Shown: in pieces, positions 25,310 through 34,413 of the stretch
How positions within the stretch are numbered: the stretch's first letter is position 1
Layout of the letters: each line of letters begins with the position of its first letter
Assembly: GCA_945280365.1 (NCBI GenBank)
Contig: CALYQD010000010.1
Coordinates: 1 to 64,000 of the forward strand
Origin: an uncultured Apibacter sp.
GTDB lineage: Bacteria > Bacteroidota > Bacteroidia > Flavobacteriales > Weeksellaceae
Length of the DNA: 64,000 bases
Reading direction: 5' to 3'
The notes under the pieces: model-generated
What the model saw: the letters and a program-made list of their open reading frames with translations, nothing else
Databases searched by the model: none
Told to the model about the DNA's origin: nothing
Made by a program: the position numbers and the translations under genes

Positions 25310-25462
25310 TGAACTTTAATTCGCAATATAATAGTAAATGGAAAAAGAAATCCAAATGGATAAACACATAATATGGAAGATTTAAAATTTTCAAACCATA
25401 TAAAAAAAGATTAATTTCTTGTTAAAAACCGTTAAAGCAGCAAAATAACTGAATTTTGGTAT

Positions 25463-25470
25463 TACTTTTG
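25463..25470 (+). promoter_or_regulatory. htrA promoter -7 box TACTTTTG
   Basis: TACTTTTG, 41 bases upstream of ATG 25511. Confidence 0.6.
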
Positions 25471-25510
25471 AAATAAAAAAACCAGTATTTATTTAAATTA
25501 ATTTTGTACT

Positions 25511-27064
25511 ATGAAAAAAAATAAGTTTGAAATTAAAAAAATAGGTTCTTATATTTTAGTAGGAGTAGTAGGTGGGTTAATTTCCGCGGGAGCAGTTACT
25601 TCTTTATCAAATAATTCAAAATTAAATGATTTTGAAATATTTAAAAATACTACTAATAATAACGAAAAAGCTTATTTTACTTCAGCTTCTAATAATAGAG
25701 TTGTTGGGTTAAATCCTCCTGATTTAACTATAGCAGCAGAAAAAACAGTTAATGCAGTAGTTAGTGTTAAATGTTATTCATCATTCAGTCAACAACAACG
25801 CCGTTCCTTAGATCCCTTTGATTTCTTTTTTGGAGATCCTTTTAATTCACAAGGACAGCAAAGACAACAGCAGTCTCCAAAGGATACACCAAGTGGATTG
25901 GGATCTGGTGTGATTATATCTACTGATGGATATATAGTAACTAATAACCATGTTATTGATGGAGCTGATAAAATAGAAGTTACTCTTAACAATCAAAAAA
26001 CATATATAGCCACCTTAGTTGGAACCGATATCAATTCTGATATTGCTTTATTGAAAATAGATGAAAAAGGACTTAGCTATTTAAATTTTTATAATTCCGA
26101 TAATGTACGTGTAGGTGAATGGGTTTTAGCTGTAGGAAATCCTTTTGGGTTAACTTCAACTGTTACTGCAGGTATTATCTCGGCTAAAGGTCGTAGCCTA
26201 GATTTATTACGTTCCAATTCTAAAAGTCCGATAGAATCATTTATACAAACAGATGCTGCAGTCAATCCGGGAAATAGTGGAGGTGCTTTAGTAAATACTA
26301 ATGGCGATCTTATAGGTATTAATACCGCTATTGCTTCTCATTCGGGAACCGGAACTTTTGAAGGATATAGCTTTGCCGTACCTTCCAATATTGCTAAAAA
26401 AGTAGTTGAAGATATTCGAAAATATGGTTTGGTACAACGAGGGTATTTAGGCATAGGTGCGCTTGATTTGAGTGATGATGCTTCTGTGAAGCAATATAAT
26501 CTTCAAAACAAAACCAGTTACAAATCTCAAGAAGGAGTTTTAATTACAGATATTCAAAATGATGGAGGAGCTAAAGACGCAGGTTTGAAAAAAGGAGATA
26601 TTATTAAGCAGATTGATGGAACTACTATAAAAAATTTCCCAACACTTTCGGGAATTATTGGAGAAAAAAGACCGGGTGATCAAGTAAATGTAACTATTTT
26701 GAGAGATAAGGTTACTAAAACTTTCAATGTAAGAATTAAAGATGCTAAAGGCGGTATTTCTGTTAAAACCAAGAATGATTTAAGCATTGCTGAAAAACTT
26801 GGAGCAGAATTCCAAGAATTAAGTGATGAACAAAAAGTTAATTACGGTTTAGAATCAGGTATCGTAATATCCAGCATAGATAGTAACGGAAAATTGAAAT
26901 CTGCAGGTATTGGTGAAGGATACATACTTATGGAAGTTAATGATAAACCTGTAAATAGTGAAAAAGATATTGAAAAAATATTAAAAAATTATAAAGGAAC
27001 TGTTTCTGTAAGATATGTTGATCCTTACGGTAGAATTTATAGAAGAGGATTTAAAATGGAATAA
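25511..27064 (+). CDS. htrA: HtrA/DegP-family periplasmic serine protease
   Basis: This 517-residue protein starts with an N-terminal signal anchor (YILVGVVGGLISAGAVTSL). The trypsin-like domain carries the triad His147 (TNNHVIDG), Asp177 (NSDIALL) and Ser256 (NPGNSGGAL). A Q-rich loop (QQQRRSL, QGQQRQQQ) lies at residues 94-121, and two PDZ domains follow (about 310-400 and 430-515). It degrades or refolds misfolded envelope proteins. Monocistronic, ending at a strong bidirectional terminator shared with obg. Confidence 0.93.
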   Translation: MKKNKFEIKKIGSYILVGVVGGLISAGAVTSLSNNSKLNDFEIFKNTTNNNEKAYFTSASNNRVVGLNPPDLTIAAEKTVNAVVSVKCYSSFSQQQRRSLDPFDFFFGDPFNSQGQQRQQQSPKDTPSGLGSGVIISTDGYIVTNNHVIDGADKIEVTLNNQKTYIATLVGTDINSDIALLKIDEKGLSYLNFYNSDNVRVGEWVLAVGNPFGLTSTVTAGIISAKGRSLDLLRSNSKSPIESFIQTDAAVNPGNSGGALVNTNGDLIGINTAIASHSGTGTFEGYSFAVPSNIAKKVVEDIRKYGLVQRGYLGIGALDLSDDASVKQYNLQNKTSYKSQEGVLITDIQNDGGAKDAGLKKGDIIKQIDGTTIKNFPTLSGIIGEKRPGDQVNVTILRDKVTKTFNVRIKDAKGGISVKTKNDLSIAEKLGAEFQELSDEQKVNYGLESGIVISSIDSNGKLKSAGIGEGYILMEVNDKPVNSEKDIEKILKNYKGTVSVRYVDPYGRIYRRGFKME

Positions 27065-27104
27065 CATAACATCGTTATTAATATATAATTAGTAAGTAAT
27101 TTTG

Positions 27105-27148
27105 AAATGCAACTTTTTAAATTATTAAAAAGTTGCATTTTTTTTCTT
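27105..27148. terminator. Bidirectional terminator between htrA and obg
   Basis: AAATGCAACTTTTT (27105-27118) pairs with AAAAAGTTGCATTT (27127-27140). T-runs flank it on both strands, so it serves the convergent htrA and obg genes. Confidence 0.85.
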
Positions 27149-27177
27149 ATCGTTATAATTTTTAAAAATTTCAATTA

Positions 27178-28164
27178 CTATTGATGAAGCAATTTCCAGA
27201 GTTCATCTTTCAAATGAATAAGATTTTCTCCAGTCACTGCTGATATAAAAATCAACTTGAAATTTTTGGGAAATGTTTTTCTAATTTCTTCTTCTAATTC
27301 TTTATCAATCAAATCCGATTTAGAAATAGCAATTAATCGGTCCTTATCATTTAATTCCGGATTATATTCTTGTAATTCTTTAACTAAGATTTGATACTCT
27401 TTATAATAATCTTTAGCATCTGCAGGTATCAAAAATAATAAAACTGAATTTCTTTCAATATGTCTTAAAAATCTATGTCCTAATCCTTTACCTTCAGAAG
27501 CTCCTTCAATAATTCCAGGTATATCTGCTACAACAAATGATTGAAAATCTCTATATTTAACTATTCCTAAATTAGGGATAAGGGTAGTAAATGCATAGTC
27601 TGCAATCTTTGGCTTGGCAGAGGTTATTGCTGATAATAAAGTGGATTTTCCGGCATTAGGGAAACCAACTAATCCAACATCTCCCAATAATTTTAATTCC
27701 AATATAAAATTAGATTCTTTACCCGGCAAACCTGGTTGGGCATATCGGGGAGTTTGATTGGTTGAAGATTTGAAATGTGAATTTCCTAAACCTCCTTTTC
27801 CTCCTTCTAATAAAATAATCTCTTCTTTATCTTTAGTTATTTCTCCTAAAATATTTCCTTCTTCATCCTTCGCTATGGTACCTACTGGAACATCAATATA
27901 TAAATCTGCTCCATTCGCACCGGTAAGTTCTTGCTTCCCTCCTGGCTTTCCATTTTCTGCCTTATTATGTTTTGAATATTTAAGAGCTAATAGAGTCCAC
28001 AATTGTGCATTTCCGCGCAATATAATATGTCCACCTCTACCTCCATCTCCTCCATCAGGACCTCCTTTAGGTATATATTTAGCTCTATGGAGATGTGCTG
28101 AACCCGCACCTCCATGTCCACTTTTACAAAAAATTTTTACATAATCAACAAAATTCGACTGCAT
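27178..28164 (-). CDS. obg: Obg-family GTPase (ObgE/CgtA)
   Basis: This essential GTPase acts in 50S ribosome assembly and stress response. The glycine-rich Obg domain occupies the first 160 residues ([31 protein letters not shown]), followed by a G domain with G1 [10 protein letters not shown]3 DIPGIIEGA and G4 SKSD. There is no C-terminal OCT extension. Translation most likely starts at ATG 28164 ([12 protein letters not shown]). An upstream ATG at 28206 lies inside the terminator hairpin of adk and adds residues not found in the family. Confidence 0.93.
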   Translation of the reverse strand: MQSNFVDYVKIFCKSGHGGAGSAHLHRAKYIPKGGPDGGDGGRGGHIILRGNAQLWTLLALKYSKHNKAENGKPGGKQELTGANGADLYIDVPVGTIAKDEEGNILGEITKDKEEIILLEGGKGGLGNSHFKSSTNQTPRYAQPGLPGKESNFILELKLLGDVGLVGFPNAGKSTLLSAITSAKPKIADYAFTTLIPNLGIVKYRDFQSFVVADIPGIIEGASEGKGLGHRFLRHIERNSVLLFLIPADAKDYYKEYQILVKELQEYNPELNDKDRLIAISKSDLIDKELEEEIRKTFPKNFKLIFISAVTGENLIHLKDELWKLLHQ

Positions 28165-28182
28165 ATATCTTATATTTTTTAT

Positions 28183-28217
28183 AAAAAAAGGATTATCATT
28201 TTCCATAATAATCCTTT
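28183..28217 (-). terminator. Terminator between adk and obg
   Basis: Arms 28187-28196 (aaaggattat) and 28208-28217 (ataatccttt) form a ten-pair stem, followed on the minus strand by a T-run. It ends the hpt-adk transcript, or attenuates reading into obg, for which I see no separate promoter. Confidence 0.75.
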
Positions 28218-28242
28218 TATTTGTATGTACGTTTTTTTATTC

Positions 28243-28821
28243 TTAAACAAACTTCTCAATTTCTTTAGACAAGGCAGCCGTTATTTCGTCTATATTACCA
28301 TCTCCGTCTAGTTCTACAAGTTTATTTTGTTCCTTATAATAATGAGAAACCACTGCCGTTTTTTCATAATATTCTTTAATTCTATTTCGAATTATAGTTT
28401 CATCGGCATCATCGGTACGTCCGCTTTCTTCACTTCTTTTCAAAATTCTTTTTACCAATACTTCGTCTTCTACATACAAAGCTAAAGTTACATCCACTTT
28501 TGTTTGAAACAGATTATTTAATAATTCATCAAGAGATTCTGCCTGACTTTCTGTTCTTGGATAACCATCTAGAATAAATCCCTTTTTGGTTGAATTCCTT
28601 TGAAGTTCATCAATCAACATTTCAGTGGTAAGTTCATCAGGAACTAAGTTTCCATTATGTATATATGATTGGGCTTCTTCTCCTAATTTTGTATTATTTT
28701 TAATATTATATCTAAATAAATCTCCTGTGGAAATGTGCTCTAAATTAAATTTATTTGCTAAAATTTTTGCTTGTGTCCCTTTTCCACTTCCGGGAGGGCC
28801 AAATAAAACAATTATATTCAT
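28243..28821 (-). CDS. adk: Adenylate kinase
   Basis: This 192-residue enzyme interconverts ATP + AMP and 2 ADP. The P-loop is GPPGSGKGT (residues 7-15), followed by ISTGDLFR, GFILDGYPRT and the RSEESGRTDDADETIIRNR lid region. It is the short form without a zinc-type lid insertion. The start lies 15 bases after the hpt stop, so the two form an operon. Confidence 0.95.
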   Translation of the reverse strand: MNIIVLFGPPGSGKGTQAKILANKFNLEHISTGDLFRYNIKNNTKLGEEAQSYIHNGNLVPDELTTEMLIDELQRNSTKKGFILDGYPRTESQAESLDELLNNLFQTKVDVTLALYVEDEVLVKRILKRSEESGRTDDADETIIRNRIKEYYEKTAVVSHYYKEQNKLVELDGDGNIDEITAALSKEIEKFV

Positions 28822-28836
28822 TTTTTGATACTTTGT

Positions 28837-29379
28837 TTATTCTCCTTTTAATTGATATAAATCTTTTAAATTTCGTCCTAAACCATTATAATCCAACCCA
28901 TATCCAACTACAAATTTATTGGGTATGTTCATACCTATTAAATCTATATTCAAATCTTTTTTATATACATCCGGTTTAAAAAATAAAGTAGCTATTCTAA
29001 TGCTTTTCACCGGCTTTACTTCAAGTAATTTATATAGACATTCTAGGGTATTTCCGGTATCAATAATATCTTCCAATATTATTACATCTCTATCTGTAAT
29101 ATCCACAGTCATATCTGTTATTAAATCGACATTTCCGGAACTTTTCAAACCACCATTATAGGATGAAAGTTGAAGAAAACCTATTTCACAATTTCCTTTA
29201 TAATTTTTTAAAAAATCGCTGAAAAACATAATCACTCCATTAAGCACTCCTATAAAAACGGGTACTGTATGCTTGTATTCTTCATATAAAGTATTGGTCA
29301 TCCTTTGAATAGAGTGATCAATTTCTTCAGAAGAGATAAAAGATGTAAATGTTTTATCCAGAATTTGAATTTCTTCCAT
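28837..29379 (-). CDS. hpt: Hypoxanthine phosphoribosyltransferase
   Basis: This 180-residue purine salvage enzyme has the PRPP-binding signature VIILEDIIDTGNTLECL and the upstream motifs FIGVLNGVIMFFSDFL and LSSYNGG. It converts hypoxanthine or guanine plus PRPP to the nucleotide. I chose ATG 29379 over the in-frame TTG at 29388, which is closer to the predicted transcription start. First gene of an hpt-adk unit. Confidence 0.92.
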   Translation of the reverse strand: MEEIQILDKTFTSFISSEEIDHSIQRMTNTLYEEYKHTVPVFIGVLNGVIMFFSDFLKNYKGNCEIGFLQLSSYNGGLKSSGNVDLITDMTVDITDRDVIILEDIIDTGNTLECLYKLLEVKPVKSIRIATLFFKPDVYKKDLNIDLIGMNIPNKFVVGYGLDYNGLGRNLKDLYQLKGE

Positions 29380-29402
29380 ATATAACAAACTTAACTATGT
29401 CG

Positions 29403-29410
29403 CAAATATA
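29403..29410 (-). promoter_or_regulatory. hpt promoter -7 box TATATTTG
   Basis: Minus strand TATATTTG, 24 bases upstream of ATG 29379. Confidence 0.5.
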
Positions 29411-29482
29411 ATGATATTGACTAAATATCAAAGTTTGAAGTATATAATTTTTAAGGTTAGATAAATTTAAAATTTTAATATT

Positions 29483-29935
29483 TTAGTTTTCATGATGATG
29501 TTGATTGGGGGGAACAATAAGAATCGGTATTTTGGATTTGTTAATTACGTTTTTAGAAACACTGCCTAAAATAGCTTCCATCAATATTCCTCTACCATGC
29601 GATCCCATAATTATTAAATTTGCTTTTCTTGATTCTGATTCTTTTAGTATAATATCTGCAGGAGTCCCTTGTTTGATTATAATTTCAACTTCTACCCCTT
29701 CTTGTTTAATTGATTTTTCATATTCAACAAGTTGTCTTGTTTCTTCCTTCATTCCTGCTTCTTCAAGTTCTGGAAGATATTGAAAACCGATATCCCCGAT
29801 TATAAAACCTAAATCTAAACTAGCTACGTGTAAAAGACATATTTTGCTGCCTGTAGCTTTTGCGTAGATGACAGCTTCTTTCAAAATATATTTTGTTGAA
29901 GCTGAAAAATCTATAGGGACTATCATTGTTTTCAT
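29483..29935 (-). CDS. Universal stress protein (UspA family)
   Basis: This 150-residue single-domain Usp starts MKTMIVPIDFSASTKYILKEAVIYAKA and has the ATP-binding motif GSHGRGILMEAILGSVSKNVINKSKIPILIVPP (G-2x-G-9x-G-S type) near the end. The tail ends in a short HHH cluster. Family members bind ATP and help survival under stress. Confidence 0.9.
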   Translation of the reverse strand: MKTMIVPIDFSASTKYILKEAVIYAKATGSKICLLHVASLDLGFIIGDIGFQYLPELEEAGMKEETRQLVEYEKSIKQEGVEVEIIIKQGTPADIILKESESRKANLIIMGSHGRGILMEAILGSVSKNVINKSKIPILIVPPNQHHHEN

Positions 29936-30016
29936 AAATTATGGATTTTTATTATATTCCTTAAAGTTAATCAATATTTTATTTTTTTCATAAAATTTCA
30001 ATAGAATAAATTTTAT

Positions 30017-30024
30017 TATTTTTG
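30017..30024 (+). promoter_or_regulatory. rseP promoter -7 box TATTTTTG
   Basis: TATTTTTG, 23 bases upstream of ATG 30047. Confidence 0.55.
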
Positions 30025-30046
30025 CAAACTAAGTTTTATATTGAAC

Positions 30047-31372
30047 ATGCATATATTTATTCAAATAGCCCAGTTATTATTGTGTTTATCTATACTGGTT
30101 GTTTTTCATGAAGCAGGACATTTTTTTGCTGCTAAATACTTTAAAACCAAAGTTGAAAAGTTTTATTTATTCTTTGATCCTTGGTTTTCTTTATTTAAAA
30201 AGAAAATCGGCGATACGGAATATGGTATCGGCTGGCTGCCCTTAGGAGGATATGTAAAAATAGCAGGTATGATCGATGAAAGTATGGATACTGAACAGAT
30301 GAAAAATCCTCCTCAACCCTGGGAATTTCGTTCAAAGCCAGCCTGGCAAAGATTAATTATTATGCTTGCCGGCATCTTTGTAAATATCATATTGGCCATT
30401 GTTATTTATACGGGAATTTTGATGACTACCGGTGAACAAACCATCAATACAGATAAATTAACTGATGGTTATGCTTTCTCTGATGTCGGAAAAAAATTAG
30501 GTTTTAAAAATGGTGATATTATCTTAAAAGTTGATAATAAATCGATTCCTACCTTTAATTATTTACCTGTATCACTCTTATTTGGGGATCATGTAACCGT
30601 AAAAAGAGATGGAAAAATTATCAATTTCAATCTTCTTCCTGAAGAGAAAAGAGATGTTCTTAAACAAGAAGGAAGAGGATTTATTTCTCCGAGAATTATA
30701 GCAGATGTCGATTCAATCTTACCAAAATCTATAGCTTCTAAATATTTCAAAAAAGGAGATATTATAACAAGTCTTAATGGACAATCGATTAAATATTTAG
30801 ATGAGCTGAAATTTGAGCTTAATAAATATAAAAATGATAGTATATCTTTAGGTATTCTTCGTAACGGTCAAAATATAGATGAAAAGCTTTATATACCGGA
30901 TAGTGCAGTATTAGGTTTTGTTCCTAGTGCTTCCAATCTAAAAAATGCAACCGCTTTTAAAAAATATGATTTTATTGATGCAGTTAAAAGAGCCCCCGTT
31001 TTATCTTGGGAAATGCTAATAATTCAAATAAAGCAATTTAAGCTTATTATTAACCCAAAGACAGAAGCCTATAAACAAGTAAGTGGACCATTAAGGCTTT
31101 ATAAAGCCTTTTCTCCTGAATGGAATTGGACGCAATTTTGGAGCTTTACTGCTATGTTTTCAATCTGGCTTGCTTTCTTAAATTTATTACCGATTCCTGG
31201 ATTAGATGGAGGTCATGCTTTATTTACTATTGCGGAAATGATTACTGGTCGAAAATTGAGTGATAAAACTATGGAAAAAGTTCAAATGGTTGGTATTTTT
31301 ATTCTTCTCGGTTTAATGATTCTAGTATTTGGAAATGATCTCTGGAATATTATTCAAAGTTTTTTAAATTAA
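30047..31372 (+). CDS. rseP: RIP zinc metalloprotease RseP (site-2 protease)
   Basis: This 441-residue inner-membrane protease has the zinc motif HEAGH in VVFHEAGHFFAAKYF, a second metal motif LLPIPGLDGGH near the C-terminus, and PDZ-like regions in the periplasmic middle. It cuts anti-sigma factors and signal peptides inside the membrane. An ECF sigma/anti-sigma pair lies at 61.1-62.3 kb, though no link is shown. ATG 30047 is preferred over the TTG six bases upstream. Confidence 0.93.
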   Translation: MHIFIQIAQLLLCLSILVVFHEAGHFFAAKYFKTKVEKFYLFFDPWFSLFKKKIGDTEYGIGWLPLGGYVKIAGMIDESMDTEQMKNPPQPWEFRSKPAWQRLIIMLAGIFVNIILAIVIYTGILMTTGEQTINTDKLTDGYAFSDVGKKLGFKNGDIILKVDNKSIPTFNYLPVSLLFGDHVTVKRDGKIINFNLLPEEKRDVLKQEGRGFISPRIIADVDSILPKSIASKYFKKGDIITSLNGQSIKYLDELKFELNKYKNDSISLGILRNGQNIDEKLYIPDSAVLGFVPSASNLKNATAFKKYDFIDAVKRAPVLSWEMLIIQIKQFKLIINPKTEAYKQVSGPLRLYKAFSPEWNWTQFWSFTAMFSIWLAFLNLLPIPGLDGGHALFTIAEMITGRKLSDKTMEKVQMVGIFILLGLMILVFGNDLWNIIQSFLN

Positions 31373-31428
31373 TTTTATATTCTCACAGTATAAATTTAAT
31401 TTAACTCAATTAATATAAAAAAATAGTT

Positions 31429-31465
31429 AAAAGGTTGTCTATGAAAAAGACAACCTTTTATTTTT
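31429..31465 (+). terminator. rseP terminator
   Basis: AAAAGGTTGTCT (31429-31440) pairs with AGACAACCTTTT (31448-31459), followed by a T-rich tail. Confidence 0.85.
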
Positions 31466-31931
31466 AATATTTCAAAAAATATCTTTTTATAACATTAACT
31501 TTTAAGAAATATCATTTTATACATCCTGTAATTTTTTAAGATATTTTTTAATTATAATAGTTTAAAGATTATTTATAAATCTTTTTTAATTTTCTACTAT
31601 TTTATTACTTGAACTAATTACAATTCATTTGTAATTAAAATTATATTGATTTTATTTAGTAATAGCTATTATAGTATATCAAGAGACATTTATTAACTAA
31701 TTAAATATTTATGATTATAATTTATCAATTTGAAGCATTTTATTTTAATAAATCACAAAATTAAATTTATACGTTTTATTTTAAGTATGTTTTAATTATT
31801 AATTATATTTGCATAAATAATAAAATTTTTATTTTTAAAATATATAAATTATTGAATTATTTATTCCTATAATTATTTCTAATTTAAAAGAATATATAAT
31901 ATTATAATTATATAGTTAATACATATGTTTT
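31466..31931. other. AT-rich leader region of the OmpA-like gene
   Basis: There is no gene in these 466 bases. A promoter box TATATTTG at 31804-31811 would give the downstream gene a leader of about 115 bases. Confidence 0.5.
31804..31811 (+). promoter_or_regulatory. OmpA-like gene promoter -7 box TATATTTG
   Basis: TATATTTG, 121 bases upstream of ATG 31932. The long leader might carry stability or regulatory sequence. Confidence 0.45.
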
Positions 31932-33170
31932 ATGAAAAAGGTATATTTAATAATTTTTATATTCTTATCTTCCTTATATTTAGGATCACAAGAAGTAGCT
32001 CAAGAAGAAAATTTAAATCCTCAATATGTTTATAACAAGTTTTGGGATAATTGGTTTTTTAATTTTGGTGGTGGTGGAAGTATGTATTTTGGTGGAAAGC
32101 AACATAAAGAAGCTAATTTTTTTGAGAGACTTACATGGGGTGCCACATTAAATGTTGGAAAATGGTTTTCACCAATAATAGGTGCAAGATTAACATTTCA
32201 AGGTGGAAAAAAACATGTTTATAATGTTGATGGAATACCTGTATATGATAAAGATGGAAATCCTATTGATTTGAATACATTAGATCCTAGCAAAATACAT
32301 CATAGGTCTCGAGGACATTATCTAACCGTTCATGCAGATGCACTGTTCAATTTATCAAATTTATTTTATGGCTACAAGGACGATAGATTTTATAACTTAA
32401 TTTCATATGCAGGAGCAGGGATAGGTACTGATAGAAATGCCATTGACAATAATTCACCAGTTATTGTACTTGGTTTGCTTAATACATTTAGGATTAATGA
32501 AAAGTTAGCTATTAGTTTTGAAGTTTCTGCTCAAGCTGTTCAATCAAAGTTTAATGATGCCAAATATAAAAGAAAATGGGTAAAATCTTATAAAAAACAG
32601 GACTGGGATGAAATAGGTTCCGTTAACTTAGGATTGATAATTGGATTAGGTTGTAAACAAAAATTTGAAAAAGTAAATTGTGATGAAGTTCCTTTAAATA
32701 ATATAGATCAAGATTTATTGAGCCAATTATCAGAAAAAGTAGATTCTTTAACTCAAGAAAATAAAAATTTACAAAAAAATTATGATGAAGCTAAAAAATA
32801 TTCACCTAAAACAATTTATAAAAAACAAACTATTGTAAAAAATAACCCATACCCTGTCCAATTTGATATTAATAGTAGTTCTATAAATTCAAAACAGGAA
32901 GCCATTATTTATAATATAGCTGAGTTCTTAAAAGAGAATGAAAGTTATAATGTTGAAATTATCGGATTTGCAGATAAAAAAACAGGTTCTAAAAAATATA
33001 ATGAAGTTTTATCTTTAAAAAGATCAAAAGCTATTGAAAATAAGCTAATTAATGAATACGGAATTTCCCCTGAAAGAATTTTTTCTTCCGGTAAAGGAGA
33101 TTCTATACAACCTTATCCAAAAAATGATTGGAATCGTGTTGTTATTATTACAGTGATTGATTCAAATTAA
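31932..33170 (+). CDS. OmpA-family outer membrane protein
   Basis: This 412-residue protein has a signal peptide (MKKVYLIIFIFLSSLYLGSQ), then an N-terminal part (about 30-235) with the alternating pattern of a beta-barrel (FNFGGGGSMYFGGKQ, TWGATLNVGKWFSPIIGARLTFQGG). A short coiled coil follows (LSQLSEKVDSLTQENKNLQKNYDEA), then an OmpA C-terminal peptidoglycan-binding domain (VQFDINSSSINSKQEAIIYNIAEFL, LSLKRSKAIENKLI, GISPERIFSSGKG). It links the outer membrane to the cell wall. Monocistronic. Confidence 0.9.
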   Translation: MKKVYLIIFIFLSSLYLGSQEVAQEENLNPQYVYNKFWDNWFFNFGGGGSMYFGGKQHKEANFFERLTWGATLNVGKWFSPIIGARLTFQGGKKHVYNVDGIPVYDKDGNPIDLNTLDPSKIHHRSRGHYLTVHADALFNLSNLFYGYKDDRFYNLISYAGAGIGTDRNAIDNNSPVIVLGLLNTFRINEKLAISFEVSAQAVQSKFNDAKYKRKWVKSYKKQDWDEIGSVNLGLIIGLGCKQKFEKVNCDEVPLNNIDQDLLSQLSEKVDSLTQENKNLQKNYDEAKKYSPKTIYKKQTIVKNNPYPVQFDINSSSINSKQEAIIYNIAEFLKENESYNVEIIGFADKKTGSKKYNEVLSLKRSKAIENKLINEYGISPERIFSSGKGDSIQPYPKNDWNRVVIITVIDSN

Positions 33171-33192
33171 GTAATTTAATAGATTACTTTTT

Positions 33193-33230
33193 ATAGCTAA
33201 TCATTTTATAATGGTTAGCTATTTTATTTA
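33193..33230. terminator. Terminator between OmpA-like gene and polysaccharide locus
   Basis: ATAGCTAATCATT (33193-33205) pairs with AATGGTTAGCTAT (33210-33222) with one G-U pair, followed by T-rich sequence. It lies between two convergent units. Confidence 0.75.
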
Positions 33231-33303
33231 TTTATAGTGTATTTATTTTATTTTTTATCTAATTACAACATCATTGATTAAAATTATTAGAATTTATAAA
33301 AAA

Positions 33304-34413
33304 TTACAGTAATTTCATCAAAATATTTAAATGTTTTTTAGCCGACTCCTCCCATGAAAATTCTTTATATTTAAAGTAACCTTTATTTATAAGATTATCT
33401 CGTAATTGTTTACTTGAATAAATATTATTTATTTTTTTTGATATATCTTCTATTGAATTGGGATCAAAATATAATGCACTATCAACACAAATTTCCTTTA
33501 TCGGAGGTATATTTGAAGCTAAAACGGGACATTTATATTTCATGGCTTCTAAAAGTGGTAATCCAAATCCTTCATATTTTGAAGGAAAAACTAATGCTAA
33601 AGCTTGGGAATATAATTCTTTCAATTTCAAATCTGAAACAAATCCTGTAAAATCAACTAAATTTTTTATTATTGGATTTTCATTTATTAAATTTCCTAAT
33701 TGCATATTATTCCCATTTATAAATCCTTCTCTTTTTCCAACGATTTTGAAATGAGGTTTTTTTATATTTTCTGGGAGATTTTCAATAAAGATAATATATG
33801 CTCTAAGGGCATTTTCCAAATTTTTATGAGGTTTAATATTTCCAACAAATAAAAAATATGGATATTGTTCGATTTCAAAAATATCATTTTTGGGGGTGGC
33901 TATTATTTTATCAAATTGATATTCTGAAACACCATTATATATAACTTCTATTTTATCTTTATATTTATTATTAGTATAGGCTAAAATTTCATTTTTAGAA
34001 AATTTTGAAACAGTCACAATTTTATCGGATTTGGATAATGCTTCGTTTATTACGATTTTTGCATATATTTTTTGAAATATGGATAATTCTTTATAAAATG
34101 CTAAATGATATACATCATGTATAGTTGTAATTCTTTTTTCAGGCTTTATGGGAACTAAGGGAATGTTAAAATGTGGAGACCAAAATAATTTTGATTTTGG
34201 TATAATTTTTCTATAATTTATCTGCTCTTGTATGCTATAAATTGGCGCATCAAATTCTATAATTTTATTATTATATTGTTTAAGCTCATCTTTTTTTCCT
34301 AAAAGCACTACATCTTTTCCCAATTCAGCTATAATAAAAGGTAATAATTCAGAAATATATCGACCTATTCCTGACATTGCAATCATTCTGCAATCTATAA
34401 CTAGGGTTTTCAT
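33304..34413 (-). CDS. GT4-family glycosyltransferase
   Basis: This 369-residue GT-B enzyme has the acceptor domain start VIDCRMIAMSGIGRYISELLPF and the donor-binding motif ALVFPSKYEGFGLPLLEAMKYKCPVLASNIPPIKEI (E-x7-E type) near residues 275-310. It is cytoplasmic and adds one sugar to the growing lipid-linked repeat unit. It overlaps the preceding polymerase gene by four bases, so it is cotranscribed. Last gene of the polysaccharide locus. Confidence 0.88.
   Translation of the reverse strand: MKTLVIDCRMIAMSGIGRYISELLPFIIAELGKDVVLLGKKDELKQYNNKIIEFDAPIYSIQEQINYRKIIPKSKLFWSPHFNIPLVPIKPEKRITTIHDVYHLAFYKELSIFQKIYAKIVINEALSKSDKIVTVSKFSKNEILAYTNNKYKDKIEVIYNGVSEYQFDKIIATPKNDIFEIEQYPYFLFVGNIKPHKNLENALRAYIIFIENLPENIKKPHFKIVGKREGFINGNNMQLGNLINENPIIKNLVDFTGFVSDLKLKELYSQALALVFPSKYEGFGLPLLEAMKYKCPVLASNIPPIKEICVDSALYFDPNSIEDISKKINNIYSSKQLRDNLINKGYFKYKEFSWEESAKKHLNILMKLL

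Noticed and set aside
27758..28144. 128-codon plus-strand frame rich in Pro and Ser
   Set aside because: It is the reverse shadow of the glycine-rich Obg domain.
31466..31931. Possible small RNA or riboswitch before the OmpA-like gene
   Set aside because: The stretch is almost pure AT and I could not draw a GC-containing fold or known motif; only a promoter box is supported.
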